64,000 nt of DNA from Bordetella sp. BOR01 (GCF_019218885.1 NZ_JAHUWT010000001.1:992001-1056000); one strand, 5' to 3'. Positions 1-9,478 are shown, numbered from the stretch's first letter. Notes: generated by a model not told the origin, from the letters alone. Numbers and translations are program-made.

Positions 1-182
1 GTGTCGGACGCAATCCCAAGTCGGGCGAACAAGTGCTGGTACCTGGCAAACAGGTGCCGCACTTCAAGGCCGGCAAGGAATTGCGCGAGCGAGTCGACCT
101 GGCCGGTGGCCTGGCCGACGCGCAGGCCGACGGCACGCAGGACGAAGCCCAGCCCACGCTGCTCGGCTTGCACGCCATGTAG
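1..182 (+). CDS. ihfB: Integration host factor beta subunit, C-terminal fragment
   Basis: This is the last 60 codons of a gene that enters from the left edge, read in the frame starting at base 3. The peptide [14 protein letters not shown], then [14 protein letters not shown], matches the conserved end of the HU/IHF fold (the DNA-gripping arm tip and last helix). IHF bends DNA at specific sites and acts in recombination, replication and transcription. After the normal end of the fold there is an acidic, glycine-rich tail of roughly 27 residues, longer than in E. coli IhfB. A strong hairpin terminator follows 48 bases downstream, so the transcript probably ends here. The family call is firm; the upstream part is not visible. 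Confidence 0.9.
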   Translation, partial: VGRNPKSGEQVLVPGKQVPHFKAGKELRERVDLAGGLADAQADGTQDEAQPTLLGLHAM

Positions 183-230
183 CGCGCTGGCGGGGCCTCG
201 CGGCCCCGTATCAGGCTGCACCGATAGGCG

Positions 231-262
231 AAGCCCCTTGAGTGTTCAAGGGGCTTTGTTTT
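231..262 (+). terminator. Rho-independent terminator after ihfB
   Basis: A perfect 10-bp stem (231-240 with 247-256) encloses a 6-base loop and is followed by a T-rich tract up to 262. Confidence 0.85.
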
Positions 263-396
263 TGCTCAAAGGCCGTCCCAAGGCAAAGGCGCCCCTTTGG
301 GGACCTTGTTCGTCGCAGGGCCGTCCCATATTTGCCGCCGTACCGGGCCGGCTTCCGCTTACAATTGATCATCTCGAACACTCTGGAGCATGCGTC

Positions 397-711
397 ATGC
401 GCTACCTCGTCTGGGCCCTGCGATTGCTCGTTTTCATTGCGGTGCTGATGTTCGCCCTGAAGAACACCGACCCCGTGGCGGTCAAGTTCTACGCCGACTA
501 CGTCGTACAGGACGTTCCGCTTATCGTGGTCATGCTGGCGACGTTCGTGGTGGGCACGCTGTTCGGGTTGTTGCTGACCGTACCGGCCGCCATGCGCCGC
601 CGCCGCGAGGCTGTGCGCCTGCGCCGCGAGGTCGAGCGCCTGCAGGCTGCCGCCAATGGCACGCAGCCGGTCGTGGCACCCGAAGCCATCGCTCCCATGT
701 CGCCGCTGTAA
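397..711 (+). CDS. lapA: LapA-domain inner-membrane protein
   Basis: A 104-residue protein of the LapA/YciS family, which works with LapB in coordinating lipopolysaccharide assembly at the inner membrane. Two hydrophobic segments are visible, about residues 3-22 and 42-65, followed by a basic, helical cytoplasmic tail (RRRREAVRLRREVERLQ) with coiled-coil character. The ATG at 397 is preceded by a GGAG at 384-387 and gives the usual family length; the open frame continues upstream through the ihfB terminator but that part has no coding logic. lapB begins 45 bases downstream, the same order as in E. coli (yciS-yciM). Confidence 0.88.
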   Translation: MRYLVWALRLLVFIAVLMFALKNTDPVAVKFYADYVVQDVPLIVVMLATFVVGTLFGLLLTVPAAMRRRREAVRLRREVERLQAAANGTQPVVAPEAIAPMSPL

Positions 712-756
712 GCGGCGCCATTCCGATTTTCCTTCGACCGCTACAGAGCTCGCAGC

Positions 757-1980
757 GTGGATTTTGAACCTTGGTGGCTTATTTTCGTGCCCGTGCTGTT
801 TGCACTGGGCTGGCTGGCGGCGCGATTCGATTTCAGGCAGATGCTGCGCGAGACGCGCACCTTGCCCGATTCGTACTTCCGGGGCCTGAATTTCCTGCTC
901 AATGAGCAGCCCGACCGTGCCATCGATGCGTTTGTCGAGGTCGCGAAACTCGATCCCGAGACCACCGAATTGCACTTCGCGCTGGGCAGCCTGTTCCGGC
1001 GGCGCGGCGAAATGGAGCGCGCCATCCGCGTGCACCAAAGCCTGCTGAACCGCTCAGACCTGCCCGAGGCCGAGCGCCAGCACGCCCAGCACGAGCTGGC
1101 GCACGATTTTCTCAAGGCAGGCATGCTCGATCGTGCCGAGAGCGCCTTCGAGCAAATGAAAGATACGCGCTACGCGCTGCCGGCGCTGCGTTCGTTGATC
1201 CGCATCTACGAGTCCGAGCACGACTGGCCGCGCGCCATCGAGGCCGTCAAGACGCTGCACGGCCTGGTAGAAGAGCCCGTGCCGCAGATCGTGCACTACT
1301 ACTGCGAACAGGCCCAGTCGGCGCTGGCGGCCAAGCCTTTCAACGCCGATGCCGCGCACGCCGCGCTCGACGCTGCCGACCATGCCGCCAAGCAGGCCGG
1401 CCATGGCGAGTCGGCCGGCAAGGCCGCCAAGGTGCGTACCGCGATGCTGCGCGCCCGGTTGGCGCTGCTTGAACAAGACCCCAAGCGCGAGCGCATGTAC
1501 CTGGAATCCATCTTGTCCGACGCGCCCGAGTTCGCCGGACTGATTGCCGAACAGTTGCTGGCCAACTACCGCACGGCCGACCAGGCTGTCGATGGCCTGG
1601 AAGTGCTGCAAAAGCAATACGCGCACCATCCGTCGCTGGACTTGTTCAATGTCGTGTTCCGCGAACTGCGGGTGCAGCAGGGCGCCGCACCCGCCTGGGC
1701 ATTCGCGCGCGGTGCGCTGCGCCATCATCCGTCGCTGCTGGGGCTCGACCGCCTGCTCGAAGCCGAGCTGGGCAGCGCCAACGGCGGCCAGCAAGAACAA
1801 GGGCCGGTGCGCGGCGCCGACCTGAGCCTGCTGCGCAGCCTGATCCACAAGCATACGCAGCGCCTGGACCGCTACACCTGCCGCAATTGCGGCTTCCAGG
1901 CGCGCCGGTACTATTGGCAGTGCCCAGGCTGCAATGCCTGGGAAACCTACTCGCCGCGCCGTCTGGAAGAACTCGAATGA
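757..1980 (+). CDS. lapB: LPS assembly protein LapB (TPR and rubredoxin-type zinc domain)
   Basis: A 407-residue protein matching LapB/YciM. It is a membrane-anchored TPR protein that in E. coli promotes FtsH-dependent turnover of LpxC and so tunes LPS synthesis. The N-terminus has one hydrophobic segment (residues 4-20, LIFVPVLFALGWLAARF region). Tandem TPR-like helices fill residues 35-350, and the end carries a rubredoxin-like knuckle with CRNC and CPGC pairs (about residues 374-393). The start is a GTG at 757. The stop overlaps the hldA start as ATGA, so LPS control and heptose synthesis are translationally coupled. Confidence 0.92.
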   Translation: MDFEPWWLIFVPVLFALGWLAARFDFRQMLRETRTLPDSYFRGLNFLLNEQPDRAIDAFVEVAKLDPETTELHFALGSLFRRRGEMERAIRVHQSLLNRSDLPEAERQHAQHELAHDFLKAGMLDRAESAFEQMKDTRYALPALRSLIRIYESEHDWPRAIEAVKTLHGLVEEPVPQIVHYYCEQAQSALAAKPFNADAAHAALDAADHAAKQAGHGESAGKAAKVRTAMLRARLALLEQDPKRERMYLESILSDAPEFAGLIAEQLLANYRTADQAVDGLEVLQKQYAHHPSLDLFNVVFRELRVQQGAAPAWAFARGALRHHPSLLGLDRLLEAELGSANGGQQEQGPVRGADLSLLRSLIHKHTQRLDRYTCRNCGFQARRYYWQCPGCNAWETYSPRRLEELE

Positions 1981-2918
1981 AGCCATTTCCCGCCGAGGCC
2001 ATTGCGCGTGCCCGCGTGCTTGTCGTGGGCGATATCATGCTGGACCGCTATTGGTTCGGCGAGGTCGAACGCATCTCTCCCGAGGCGCCGGTGCCTGTCG
2101 TGCGCGTGGCACGCCGTGAAGATCGCCTGGGCGGCGCGGCCAACGTGGCCCGCAACATCGCCGCCCTGGGGGGGCAGGCCACCCTGGTGGGCATCGTAGG
2201 CGCCGACGAGGCCGGCGACAGTATCGGCCGCCTGGCCGGGCAGGCGGGTGTGCGGGCAGACCTGGTGGCCGACGCCGAACATCCCACCACCCTGAAAATG
2301 CGCGTGCTGGGCAGGCAACAGCAGTTGCTGCGCGTCGATTTCGAGCAGCACCCTGCGCCTGCCACCCTGGATGACCTGGACTCCCGACTGGCGCGCCACC
2401 TGGCGAACCACGACGTCGTGGTGTTGTCCGACTATGCCAAGGGCACGCTCGAGCGCGTCGAGGCCCTGATCAGCCAGGCGCGCGCCGCGGGCGTGCCCGT
2501 GCTGGTCGATCCCAAGGGCGATGACTACGTCCGCTATCGCGGCGCTACCCTGGTTACCCCCAACCGGTTGGAAATGCAGCAGGCCGTGGGCCGCTGGAAT
2601 TCCGAATCACAATTGACCGAGCGCGCCCAGCGGCTGCGCACCGATCTCGATCTTGAAGCTCTGCTGGTGACGCGGTCCGAGCAGGGCATGACACTTTTCA
2701 CCGCAGCGGGACGCGAGCACGTCGATGCCCAGGCGCACGAAGTCTTCGACGTGTCTGGCGCCGGCGACACGGTGCTGGCCACGCTGGCCGCCATGCGAGC
2801 CATTGGCCAGCCCTGGGTCGATGCCATGAGCTGGGCCAACCGGGCCGGCGGCATTGTCGTTGGCAAGCTGGGCACCTCGGTCGTCACCGCCGCAGAACTC
2901 GCAGGAGAATCTTCATGA
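1977..2918 (+). CDS. hldA: D-glycero-beta-D-manno-heptose-7-phosphate kinase
   Basis: A 313-residue PfkB/ribokinase-family sugar kinase, equivalent to the N-terminal kinase half of E. coli HldE (RfaE). It phosphorylates D-glycero-D-manno-heptose 7-phosphate at C1, a step in making the ADP-heptose of the LPS inner core. Visible signatures are [11 protein letters not shown] near the start, the GGAANVARN substrate motif, and the C-terminal GAGDT motif carrying the catalytic Asp. The nucleotidyltransferase half is absent, so this is a stand-alone HldA and an HldC must lie elsewhere. The start overlaps lapB by ATGA, and its end overlaps hldD in the same way. Confidence 0.92.
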   Translation: MKPFPAEAIARARVLVVGDIMLDRYWFGEVERISPEAPVPVVRVARREDRLGGAANVARNIAALGGQATLVGIVGADEAGDSIGRLAGQAGVRADLVADAEHPTTLKMRVLGRQQQLLRVDFEQHPAPATLDDLDSRLARHLANHDVVVLSDYAKGTLERVEALISQARAAGVPVLVDPKGDDYVRYRGATLVTPNRLEMQQAVGRWNSESQLTERAQRLRTDLDLEALLVTRSEQGMTLFTAAGREHVDAQAHEVFDVSGAGDTVLATLAAMRAIGQPWVDAMSWANRAGGIVVGKLGTSVVTAAELAGESS

Positions 2919-3907
2919 TAGTCGTCACAGGCGCTGCCGGTTTCATCGGCAGCAACCTGGTGCGCGGCCTGAACCGGCGCGGCATCCAGGACATCATCGC
3001 GGTCGACGACCTGACCGAGGGCGACAAGTTCCTCAACCTGGTCGATTGCCAGATCGCCGATTACCTCGACAAAGACGAATTCCGCCGCCGGGTGCTGGCG
3101 GGTTCGCTGCCGCAGGTGCGTGCCGTGCTGCACCAGGGCGCCTGCTCGGACACCACCGAGCGCAACGGGCGCTATATGCTCGACAACAATTACCGGGTCA
3201 CGCTGGAACTGTTCGAGTATTGCCAGGCACAGCGCATCCCGTTCCTGTATGCCTCGTCGGCGGCGGTGTACGGCGGCTCGTCGGTGTATGTCGAAGATCC
3301 GGCCAACGAGCGGCCGTTGAATGTCTACGGCTATTCCAAGCTGCTGTTCGACCAGGTGCTGCGCACCCGCTTCAGCAGCCTGGTGGCCCAGGTGGTGGGA
3401 CTGCGCTATTTCAACGTATATGGCCCGCACGAGCAGCACAAGGGCCGCATGGCGTCGGTGGCCTTCCACAACATGAACCAGTTCCTGGCCGAAGGCCACG
3501 TGCGCTTGTTCGCGGGTTGGGATGGCTATGACGATGGCGGGCAAAGCCGTGATTTCATTTCGGTCGAAGACGTGGTGGCCGTGAATCTGCACTTTCTCGA
3601 CAACCCCGGAACGTCGGGTATTTTCAATTGCGGCACGGGCCGCGCACAGCCGTTCAACGATGTGGCGGCCGCCGTGGTCAATGCCCTGCGCGAAGAGCGC
3701 GGCGAAGCCGCGCTGCCGCTGGACAAGCTGGTCGAACAAGGGCTGGTGCGCTATATCCCGTTCCCCGACGACCTGAAGGGCCGCTACCAGAGCTATACGC
3801 AAGCCGATGTCACGCAATTGCGCGCGGCGGGTTTTGCCGCTTCCATGCGCGACGTACAGACCGGCGTGGCCGAATACGTGCGCTACTGGCGCGCACGCAA
3901 GGCCTAG
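2915..3907 (+). CDS. hldD: ADP-L-glycero-D-manno-heptose-6-epimerase
   Basis: A 330-residue short-chain dehydrogenase/epimerase that converts ADP-D-glycero- to ADP-L-glycero-D-manno-heptose, the last step before transfer into the LPS core. The NADP-binding GAAGFIGSN motif lies at residues 6-14, the family-typical CSDTTERNG region near 76-84, and the catalytic YxxxK as YGYSK near 141-145. The full length matches RfaD/WaaD proteins. The start overlaps hldA by ATGA, completing the lapA-lapB-hldA-hldD series. Confidence 0.94.
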   Translation: MIVVTGAAGFIGSNLVRGLNRRGIQDIIAVDDLTEGDKFLNLVDCQIADYLDKDEFRRRVLAGSLPQVRAVLHQGACSDTTERNGRYMLDNNYRVTLELFEYCQAQRIPFLYASSAAVYGGSSVYVEDPANERPLNVYGYSKLLFDQVLRTRFSSLVAQVVGLRYFNVYGPHEQHKGRMASVAFHNMNQFLAEGHVRLFAGWDGYDDGGQSRDFISVEDVVAVNLHFLDNPGTSGIFNCGTGRAQPFNDVAAAVVNALREERGEAALPLDKLVEQGLVRYIPFPDDLKGRYQSYTQADVTQLRAAGFAASMRDVQTGVAEYVRYWRARKA

Positions 3908-3998
3908 CCGAGGGCTTGGACGTTCGTAGTTTCCGCGGCTGACTTTTCCATTCACGCGCCTGCACGGCAGGCGCGGCGAACCGCATCATGGCTGGGCA

Positions 3999-4018
3999 GG
4001 CGGATCGACCGATCCGCC
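3999..4018. terminator. GC-rich hairpin downstream of hldD
   Basis: A perfect inverted repeat of 8-9 bp (3999-4007 with 4010-4018) lies between hldD and the next gene. It has no T-tract, so it may be a weak terminator or only a spacer hairpin. Confidence 0.4.
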
Positions 4019-4038
4019 GTCTTGTACGGAGCCTAGCC

Positions 4039-4518
4039 ATGAATCCTTTCCTGCATGACCCGGTGGCCGCGCCTTTGCCGGCACTGCCGCGTACTGCCTA
4101 TCGCCATGCCCCGCGCTGGCCCCTGATCAGCCCGCGCCAGCCAGGTCCCGCCAGCCCGGCGCGTGCGCGCCGCCCCTTCGCGCGTGCCGCGGGGTGCCTG
4201 GCGGTGGCCGGCGGCCTGGGCCTGGCAGCCATGCCGGCCCAGGCCCTGGATGTCAACGCGGCGTCGGTCGAACAACTCCAGACGCTGCGTGGGGTGGGGC
4301 CGCGTACGGCCCAGATCATCGTGCAGGAACGCGAACGCGCCGGCCCGTACGAGTCGCTGCAAGACCTGTCCGAGCGCGTGCGGGGCATCGGCCGCAAGCG
4401 CCTGGAGGGCCTGCAGGCTGCCGGGCTGGCTGTGGGCGCGGGCGTGCCTGTGCTGACCCCGGGTAGCGTCGCCACGCCGCAATTCGCGCCCGCGCTGCCC
4501 GGGCTTTCAGCACCCTGA
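4039..4518 (+). CDS. ComEA-like helix-hairpin-helix protein
   Basis: A 159-residue protein whose C-terminal half (about residues 70-135) is a ComEA-type helix-hairpin-helix module: LDVNAASVEQLQTLRGVGPR, then the IV-ER-GPY--L-DL---GIG pattern. Such modules bind DNA without sequence specificity; ComEA acts in DNA uptake across the periplasm. The N-terminus is proline- and arginine-rich and is followed by a hydrophobic stretch ending in AMPAQA (about residues 50-70). That resembles a late signal sequence, with export inferred. The real start could be internal, nearer the hydrophobic stretch. No other competence gene is adjacent. Confidence 0.75.
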   Translation: MNPFLHDPVAAPLPALPRTAYRHAPRWPLISPRQPGPASPARARRPFARAAGCLAVAGGLGLAAMPAQALDVNAASVEQLQTLRGVGPRTAQIIVQERERAGPYESLQDLSERVRGIGRKRLEGLQAAGLAVGAGVPVLTPGSVATPQFAPALPGLSAP

Positions 4519-4594
4519 AAGCTGGCCGGCGGTACCCCTGGCGCAAGCGCGGCTTTGGCGCCGCGCCGTCCCGCCTACGGTTATGATCGGCGGC

Positions 4595-5515
4595 ATGGCT
4601 ACCTCTACTTATCCCACTATCGAACAAACCGTCGGCAACACGCCGCTGGTCCGTCTGCAGCGTATCCCGGGCGCGGCGAGCCAGGCGCGGGGCAATGTCA
4701 TCCTGGCCAAACTGGAAGGCAATAATCCCGCGGGTTCGGTCAAAGACCGGCCGGCACTGTCCATGATCCTGCACGCCGAAGAGCGTGGCGAGATCAAACC
4801 GGGCGATACGCTGATCGAGGCCACCAGCGGCAACACCGGCATTGCGCTGGCCATGACAGCCGCCATGCGCGGCTACCGCATGGTGCTGATCATGCCCGAC
4901 AACCTGTCAGTAGAGCGCCGCGCCGCCATGGCCGCCTATGGCGCCGAGCTGATCCTGACGCCGGCCAGCAAGGGCGGCATGGAATATGCCCGCGACCTGG
5001 CCACGTCGATGCAGGCCGACGGCAAGGGCAAGGTGCTGGATCAATTCGGCAATCCCGATAACCCGCGCGCCCACATCGAAGGCACCGGCCCCGAAATCTG
5101 GACGCAGACCGATGGCCGCGTCAGCCATTTCGTCAGCGCCATGGGAACCACGGGCACCATCATGGGCGTGTCCACCTACCTGAAATCGCGTAATGCCAAG
5201 GTGCAGGTCGTGGGGGCGCAACCGGCCGAAGGCTCGCAGATCCCGGGCATACGCAAATGGCCCGAGGCGTATATGCCCAAGATTTTCGATGGCAGCCTGG
5301 TCGACGCGTACGAGTCCATCGGCCAGGCCGAGGCCGAGACCATGGCCCGCCGGCTGGCCGCCGAAGAAGGCATTTTCGGCGGCATTTCGTCGGCAGGGGC
5401 GCTGGTGGCGGCGCTGCGGGTTGCCGAGCGCGTCGAGAACGCCACTATCGTGTTCATTGTCTGCGACCGTGGCGACCGCTATCTGTCGACCGGCGTGTTC
5501 AACGAAAGCCGCTAG
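4595..5515 (+). CDS. cysM: Cysteine synthase B
   Basis: A 306-residue PLP-dependent O-acetylserine sulfhydrylase of the CysM type, forming cysteine from O-acetylserine and sulfide or thiosulfate. The PLP lysine lies in NNPAGSVKDRPA (about K50), and the phosphate-binding TSGNTG loop near residue 76. The length and motifs fit CysM (N-terminus PTIEQTVGNTPLV) rather than CysK. An in-frame ATG at 4583 would add four residues (MIGG); 4595 is preferred from family alignment, but neither has a strong ribosome binding site. The gene is convergent with mltB. Confidence 0.92.
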   Translation: MATSTYPTIEQTVGNTPLVRLQRIPGAASQARGNVILAKLEGNNPAGSVKDRPALSMILHAEERGEIKPGDTLIEATSGNTGIALAMTAAMRGYRMVLIMPDNLSVERRAAMAAYGAELILTPASKGGMEYARDLATSMQADGKGKVLDQFGNPDNPRAHIEGTGPEIWTQTDGRVSHFVSAMGTTGTIMGVSTYLKSRNAKVQVVGAQPAEGSQIPGIRKWPEAYMPKIFDGSLVDAYESIGQAEAETMARRLAAEEGIFGGISSAGALVAALRVAERVENATIVFIVCDRGDRYLSTGVFNESR

Positions 5516-5533
5516 CCGAGGCCACGGCCGCGT

Positions 5534-6670
5534 TCAGCGCCCGGTGCGGGTTTCTATCGCGGCCGCCAGGTCGGCCACTGCGGTGGCGTAGAAATAGCTG
5601 CGGTTATATTGCGTCAGTGCAAAAAAGTTGGGCGTGGCAGTTCGGTATTGCACGGTGCCGCGCGCCTCTTCTTGCAGGTCTACCACGCCCAGTGGGCGGT
5701 CCAGCCAGCCATCGCCGTTCGCGCCGGGCGCCAGCCGCGCGCCCGCTGCCTGCAGGCTGACCCAGGTTTGCGTAGGTTGCAGGCCACCCGTGGCCAGGGC
5801 CGATGGGTCGGGCGGCAAAATGACCGGCGCAAACACTGGCAGCCCGCGCAGCCAGCCGTGTTCGACCAGGAAATTGCCCACTGACATCACCGAGTCGGAC
5901 ACGCTGTTGGCCAGGTCGATGTGGCCGTCGCCATCGCCGTCCACCGCGTAGCGCTTGATGCTGCCGGGCATGAACTGCGGCATGCCGATGGCCCCCGCGT
6001 ATGAGCCCCTGGCATCGAGCTCCAGCTTGTCTTGCAAGGCCAGGGTGATGAAATCGCCCAACTGCCCGCGGAACATCTCGGCGCGCTCCGGTTTGTTGGG
6101 GTCCGGGTAATCGAACGCCAGCGTGGCCAGGGCATCCAGCACCCGGAAGCTGCCCATGTTGCGGCCGTACAGGGTTTCGACGCCGATGATCGACACGATG
6201 ATCGAGGCCGGTACGCCGTAGCGCTGTGCGGCCTGGCTTAGCAAAGTCTGATTTTCTTGCCAGAATTGCACGCCCCACTTGATGCGCTTGGGTTCGACGA
6301 AGCGGGCCCGGTAGGTGACCCAGCTGCGCCACACCTTGCGCCCGGGGGGGGACGGGGCGATCAGCCGCGCCACCGTGGCGTTGTAGCGGGAGTCGGCCAG
6401 CGCGGCCACGATCGGGTCCAGCGGCAGGCCGCGTTCAGCGGCCAGTTGCTCGGCATAGGCGCGCGCCTCGGGGCGCAGCGTGCCCGTGGGGGTCAGCGCT
6501 GCCGGGGGTTCGCCCGGAGGCTGGGCCGGACCGATGCGGATCGGCGCTGCGCCGCTAGTGTTTTCAGAGGGAGTCTGGGCCCGTGGCGAGCCGGATGGGG
6601 GGGTAGCTGCGCAACCGGCCAGGACCAGGGAAACCGTGCCGATTTGCAGGAATCGCCGACAGATGAACAT
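5534..6670 (-). CDS. mltB: Membrane-bound lytic murein transglycosylase B-like lipoprotein
   Basis: A 378-residue lytic transglycosylase of the MltB/SLT family, which cleaves peptidoglycan glycan strands with formation of 1,6-anhydromuramic acid. It begins with a lipoprotein signal, MFICRRFLQIGTVSLVLAGC, whose lipobox LAGC ends at C20. The catalytic glutamate sits in IGVETLYGRNMG, and the GAIGMPQFMPGS region is typical of MltB. A putative peptidoglycan-binding tail is absent. The ATG at 6670 has a good AAGGA upstream on this strand; ATG at 6688 is possible but would spoil the signal. The start lies only 10 bases from that of the divergent gene. Confidence 0.9.
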   Translation of the reverse strand: MFICRRFLQIGTVSLVLAGCAATPPSGSPRAQTPSENTSGAAPIRIGPAQPPGEPPAALTPTGTLRPEARAYAEQLAAERGLPLDPIVAALADSRYNATVARLIAPSPPGRKVWRSWVTYRARFVEPKRIKWGVQFWQENQTLLSQAAQRYGVPASIIVSIIGVETLYGRNMGSFRVLDALATLAFDYPDPNKPERAEMFRGQLGDFITLALQDKLELDARGSYAGAIGMPQFMPGSIKRYAVDGDGDGHIDLANSVSDSVMSVGNFLVEHGWLRGLPVFAPVILPPDPSALATGGLQPTQTWVSLQAAGARLAPGANGDGWLDRPLGVVDLQEEARGTVQYRTATPNFFALTQYNRSYFYATAVADLAAAIETRTGR

Positions 6671-6680
6671 AATCTTCCTT

Positions 6681-7604
6681 ATGGAGACCATGTATCTTAC
6701 CCACCCGTCGTGCAGGCTGCATGAAATGGGCAGTTGGCACCCCGAAAGCCCGCAGAGGCTGGATGCCATCGCCGATCAATTGTTGATCAGCGGCCTGATG
6801 CCTTTCCTGGCCGAGCGCGAAGCACCCGCCGCCACCCGCGAGGCTATCTTGCGCGTGCATGGCGCCAGCTATCTCGACCGCCTGCAGGCCCAGTCGCCGG
6901 CCGGGGGCTATTTCAGCATCGACCCCGACACGGTGATGAATCCGCACACCTACGAGGCTGCGCTGCATGCGGCCGGTGCGGGTATCGCGGCCGTCGATGC
7001 GGTGATGGGCGGGCAGGCCGCCAACGCGTTCTGCGCGGTGCGTCCGCCTGGCCATCACGCGCGTCCCGACCAGGCCATGGGATTCTGCTTCCTGAGCAAT
7101 ATTGCCATTGCGGCGCAGCATGCGATGCATGCGCATGGCGTGCGGCGCCTGGCCATTGTCGATTTCGACGTGCACCATGGCAACGGCACCGAAGAGGCGT
7201 TCGCGGGAGACGAGCGCGTGCTGATGTGCAGCTTCTTCCAGCATCCGTTTTTTCCCAATAGCGGCGCTAGCCATCCGGCCGCCAACATGGAGAATGTGCC
7301 GGTACCGGCCTATACCGATGGCGCCGCGGTACGCGCGCTGGTGCGCGATCTCTGGCTGCCGCGCCTGGAAGCGCATGCGCCCGAGCTGATCCTGATTTCC
7401 GCCGGTTTCGACGCCCACCGCGAAGACGACATGGGCCAGATGGGGCTGGTCGAGGCCGACTACGCCTGGATCACCGAGTGCGTGGCCGAGGTGGCCGGAC
7501 GCCACGCCGGGGGGCGTATCGTCAGCATGCTGGAAGGCGGTTACAACTTATCAGCCCTTGGACGCAGCGTGGTCGCCCACGTACGGGCGCTGGCAAAGTT
7601 GTAG
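6681..7604 (+). CDS. Histone-deacetylase-family (acetylpolyamine aminohydrolase-like) protein
   Basis: A protein of about 307 residues in the arginase/deacetylase superfamily. It shows the zinc/active-site signatures RPPGHHA, GFCFLSNIAIAA and DFDVHHGNGT, plus a late SAGFDAHREDDMG. Bacterial members deacetylate small molecules such as acetylpolyamines, or protein lysines; the substrate cannot be read from sequence. ATG codons at 6663, 6681 and 6690 are all in frame and none has a clear ribosome binding site, so the start is uncertain. The promoter must overlap the first codons of divergent mltB. etfB follows 68 bases downstream. Confidence 0.87.
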   Translation: METMYLTHPSCRLHEMGSWHPESPQRLDAIADQLLISGLMPFLAEREAPAATREAILRVHGASYLDRLQAQSPAGGYFSIDPDTVMNPHTYEAALHAAGAGIAAVDAVMGGQAANAFCAVRPPGHHARPDQAMGFCFLSNIAIAAQHAMHAHGVRRLAIVDFDVHHGNGTEEAFAGDERVLMCSFFQHPFFPNSGASHPAANMENVPVPAYTDGAAVRALVRDLWLPRLEAHAPELILISAGFDAHREDDMGQMGLVEADYAWITECVAEVAGRHAGGRIVSMLEGGYNLSALGRSVVAHVRALAKL

Positions 7605-7627
7605 AATCAATGAATTGTGCAATGCGG

Positions 7628-7645
7628 GGCCGGCGCCAGCCGGCC
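7628..7645. promoter_or_regulatory. Hairpin in the etfB leader
   Basis: A perfect 7-bp GC stem (7628-7634 with 7639-7645) with a 4-base loop lies 27 bases before etfB. It is followed by an AT-rich stretch and then an AGGAGG ribosome binding site at 7660-7665. It could be a weak terminator for the upstream gene or a leader structure. Confidence 0.35.
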
Positions 7646-7672
7646 AATTATTCATAGCTAGGAGGCTGCTGG

Positions 7673-8422
7673 ATGAAGGTGCTGGTACCTGTCAAGCGCG
7701 TGGTTGACTACAACGTCAAGGTACGCGTCAAGTCGGATCAAACGGGCGTGGATATCGCGAACGTGAAGATGTCCATGAACCCCTTTGATGAGATCGCCGT
7801 CGAGGAAGCCACGCGCCTGAAGGAAAAGGGCGGCGCCACCGAGGTGGTGGCGGTGTCTTGCGGCGTGGCGCAGTGCCAGGAAACCCTGCGCACGGCCATG
7901 GCCATCGGCGCCGATCGCGGCATCCTGGTGCAAACCGATGCCGAACTGCAGCCGCTGGCCGTGGCCAAGCTGCTCAAGGGCCTGGTCGACAAAGAGCAAC
8001 CGCAACTGGTCATCCTGGGCAAGCAGGCCATCGATGACGACGCCAATCAAACCGGCCAGATGCTGGCCGCGCTGCTGGACTGGCCCCAGGCCACGTTCGC
8101 CAGCAAGGTGGAAGTTGCCGACGGCAACGTCACGGTCACGCGCGAAGTCGACGGCGGCCTGGAGACGGTCAAGCTGAAGTTGCCGGCCATCGTCACCACC
8201 GACTTGCGCCTGAACGAGCCGCGCTACGTCACGCTGCCCAACATCATGAAGGCCAAGAAGAAGCAACTGGACACCGTCACGCCGCAAGACCTGGGCGTCG
8301 ATCCGGCGCCGCGCCTGAAGACGCTGAAGGTCAGCGAACCGCCCGCCCGCAAGGCCGGCATCAAGGTGGAAGACGTGGCCACGCTGGTCGACAAACTCAA
8401 GAACGAAGCGAAGGTGCTCTAA
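7673..8422 (+). CDS. etfB: Electron transfer flavoprotein, beta subunit
   Basis: A 249-residue ETF beta subunit (FixA family). With EtfA it takes electrons from acyl-CoA and related dehydrogenases and passes them to ETF-ubiquinone oxidoreductase. The N-terminus [20 protein letters not shown] and the AMP-binding-loop region are typical, and the family signature [20 protein letters not shown] is present. An AGGAGG site 7 bases before the ATG predicts strong translation. etfA starts one base after its stop codon, so the two subunits are made together, and an acyl-CoA dehydrogenase gene lies next along the strand. Confidence 0.95.
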   Translation: MKVLVPVKRVVDYNVKVRVKSDQTGVDIANVKMSMNPFDEIAVEEATRLKEKGGATEVVAVSCGVAQCQETLRTAMAIGADRGILVQTDAELQPLAVAKLLKGLVDKEQPQLVILGKQAIDDDANQTGQMLAALLDWPQATFASKVEVADGNVTVTREVDGGLETVKLKLPAIVTTDLRLNEPRYVTLPNIMKAKKKQLDTVTPQDLGVDPAPRLKTLKVSEPPARKAGIKVEDVATLVDKLKNEAKVL

Positions 8423-8423
8423 G

Positions 8424-9353
8424 ATGACGACGCTGGTTATTGCCGAACACGACAACGCCCAACTGAAGGGCGCCACCCTGAACACCATCGCGGCTGCCGC
8501 CAAGCTGGGCGGCGATGTGCACGTGCTGGTGGCCGGCAGCAATGCCAAGGCTGTGGCCGAGCAGGCCGCGGCGGCCGCCGGCGTGGCCAAGGTGCTGCTG
8601 GCCGATGCGCCGCAACTGGCCGACGGCCTGGCCGAGAACCTGGCCGCCCAGGTGCTGGCCGTGGCGTCCAACTACAGCCACATCCTGTTCCCGGCGACCG
8701 CCTCGGGCAAGAACGTGGCCCCGCGCGTGGCCGCCAAGCTCGACGTGGCGCAGATCTCGGACATCATCGGGGTCGAATCCGCCGACACCTTCCAGCGCCC
8801 CATCTACGCGGGCAACGCCATCGCCACGGTGCAGTCGGGCGATGCGGTCAAGGTGATCACGGTGCGCACCACCGGGTTTGACGCGGTGGCCGCCACCGGC
8901 GGCTCGGCCGCGGTCGAGGCGCTCGAGGCCGTGGCCGATTCCGGGCTGTCCTCGTTCGTGGGCCGCGAAGTGGCCAAGAGCGATCGTCCCGAATTGGCGG
9001 GCGCGCGCGTGGTGGTCTCGGGCGGGCGTGGCCTGGGCAGCGCCGAGAACTTCAAGATCCTGGATCCGCTGGCCGACAAGCTGGGTGCCGCCCTGGGCGC
9101 CTCGCGCGCCGCGGTCGATGCGGGCTACGCGCCCAACGACTGGCAGGTTGGCCAAACCGGCAAGATCGTCGCGCCGCAGCTGTACGTGGCGGTGGGCATC
9201 TCGGGGGCCATCCAGCACTTGGCCGGCATGAAAGACTCGAAGGTCATCGTGGCCATCAACAAAGACGCCGAAGCGCCGATCTTCGGTGTGGCCGACTACG
9301 GCCTGGTCGGCGACCTGTTCCAGGTCGTGCCCGAACTGGCCAACGCGCTCTAG
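8424..9353 (+). CDS. etfA: Electron transfer flavoprotein, alpha subunit
   Basis: A 309-residue ETF alpha subunit with the C-terminal FAD-binding domain: [18 protein letters not shown], then the dinucleotide motif ending [17 protein letters not shown], and [12 protein letters not shown]. It forms a heterodimer with EtfB and carries the FAD. The reading frame is complete and starts one base after etfB. A long hairpin terminator follows at 9366. Confidence 0.95.
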   Translation: MTTLVIAEHDNAQLKGATLNTIAAAAKLGGDVHVLVAGSNAKAVAEQAAAAAGVAKVLLADAPQLADGLAENLAAQVLAVASNYSHILFPATASGKNVAPRVAAKLDVAQISDIIGVESADTFQRPIYAGNAIATVQSGDAVKVITVRTTGFDAVAATGGSAAVEALEAVADSGLSSFVGREVAKSDRPELAGARVVVSGGRGLGSAENFKILDPLADKLGAALGASRAAVDAGYAPNDWQVGQTGKIVAPQLYVAVGISGAIQHLAGMKDSKVIVAINKDAEAPIFGVADYGLVGDLFQVVPELANAL

Positions 9354-9365
9354 ACAAGGGCGCCG

Positions 9366-9421
9366 CGCCGGGCGTGCCGCGCCGGGGAAACCCGGTACGG
9401 CACGCCCGGCGTTTTCATTTT
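9366..9421 (+). terminator. Long hairpin terminator after etfBA
   Basis: A perfect 14-bp outer stem (9366-9379 with 9398-9411) holds an inner CCGGG/CCCGG stem and is followed by a T-rich run to about 9421. It closes the etf operon. Confidence 0.85.
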
Positions 9422-9478
9422 CGGCGTGTGCCGCGGAGTAGGGCAGGATGGTGGCCGCCATTCCATGGCGCACCGCCG

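Noticed and set aside
268-331. A stretch upstream of lapA with CCCCTTTGGGG and repeated GGCCGTCCCA that looks like a decayed palindromic repeat
   Set aside because: The similarity to known repeats is too weak to call by eye.
1-711. A 236-residue open frame covering the ihfB tail, the terminator and lapA
   Set aside because: The part before 397 is out of frame with ihfB, crosses a strong terminator and has no family similarity; only the lapA portion is real.
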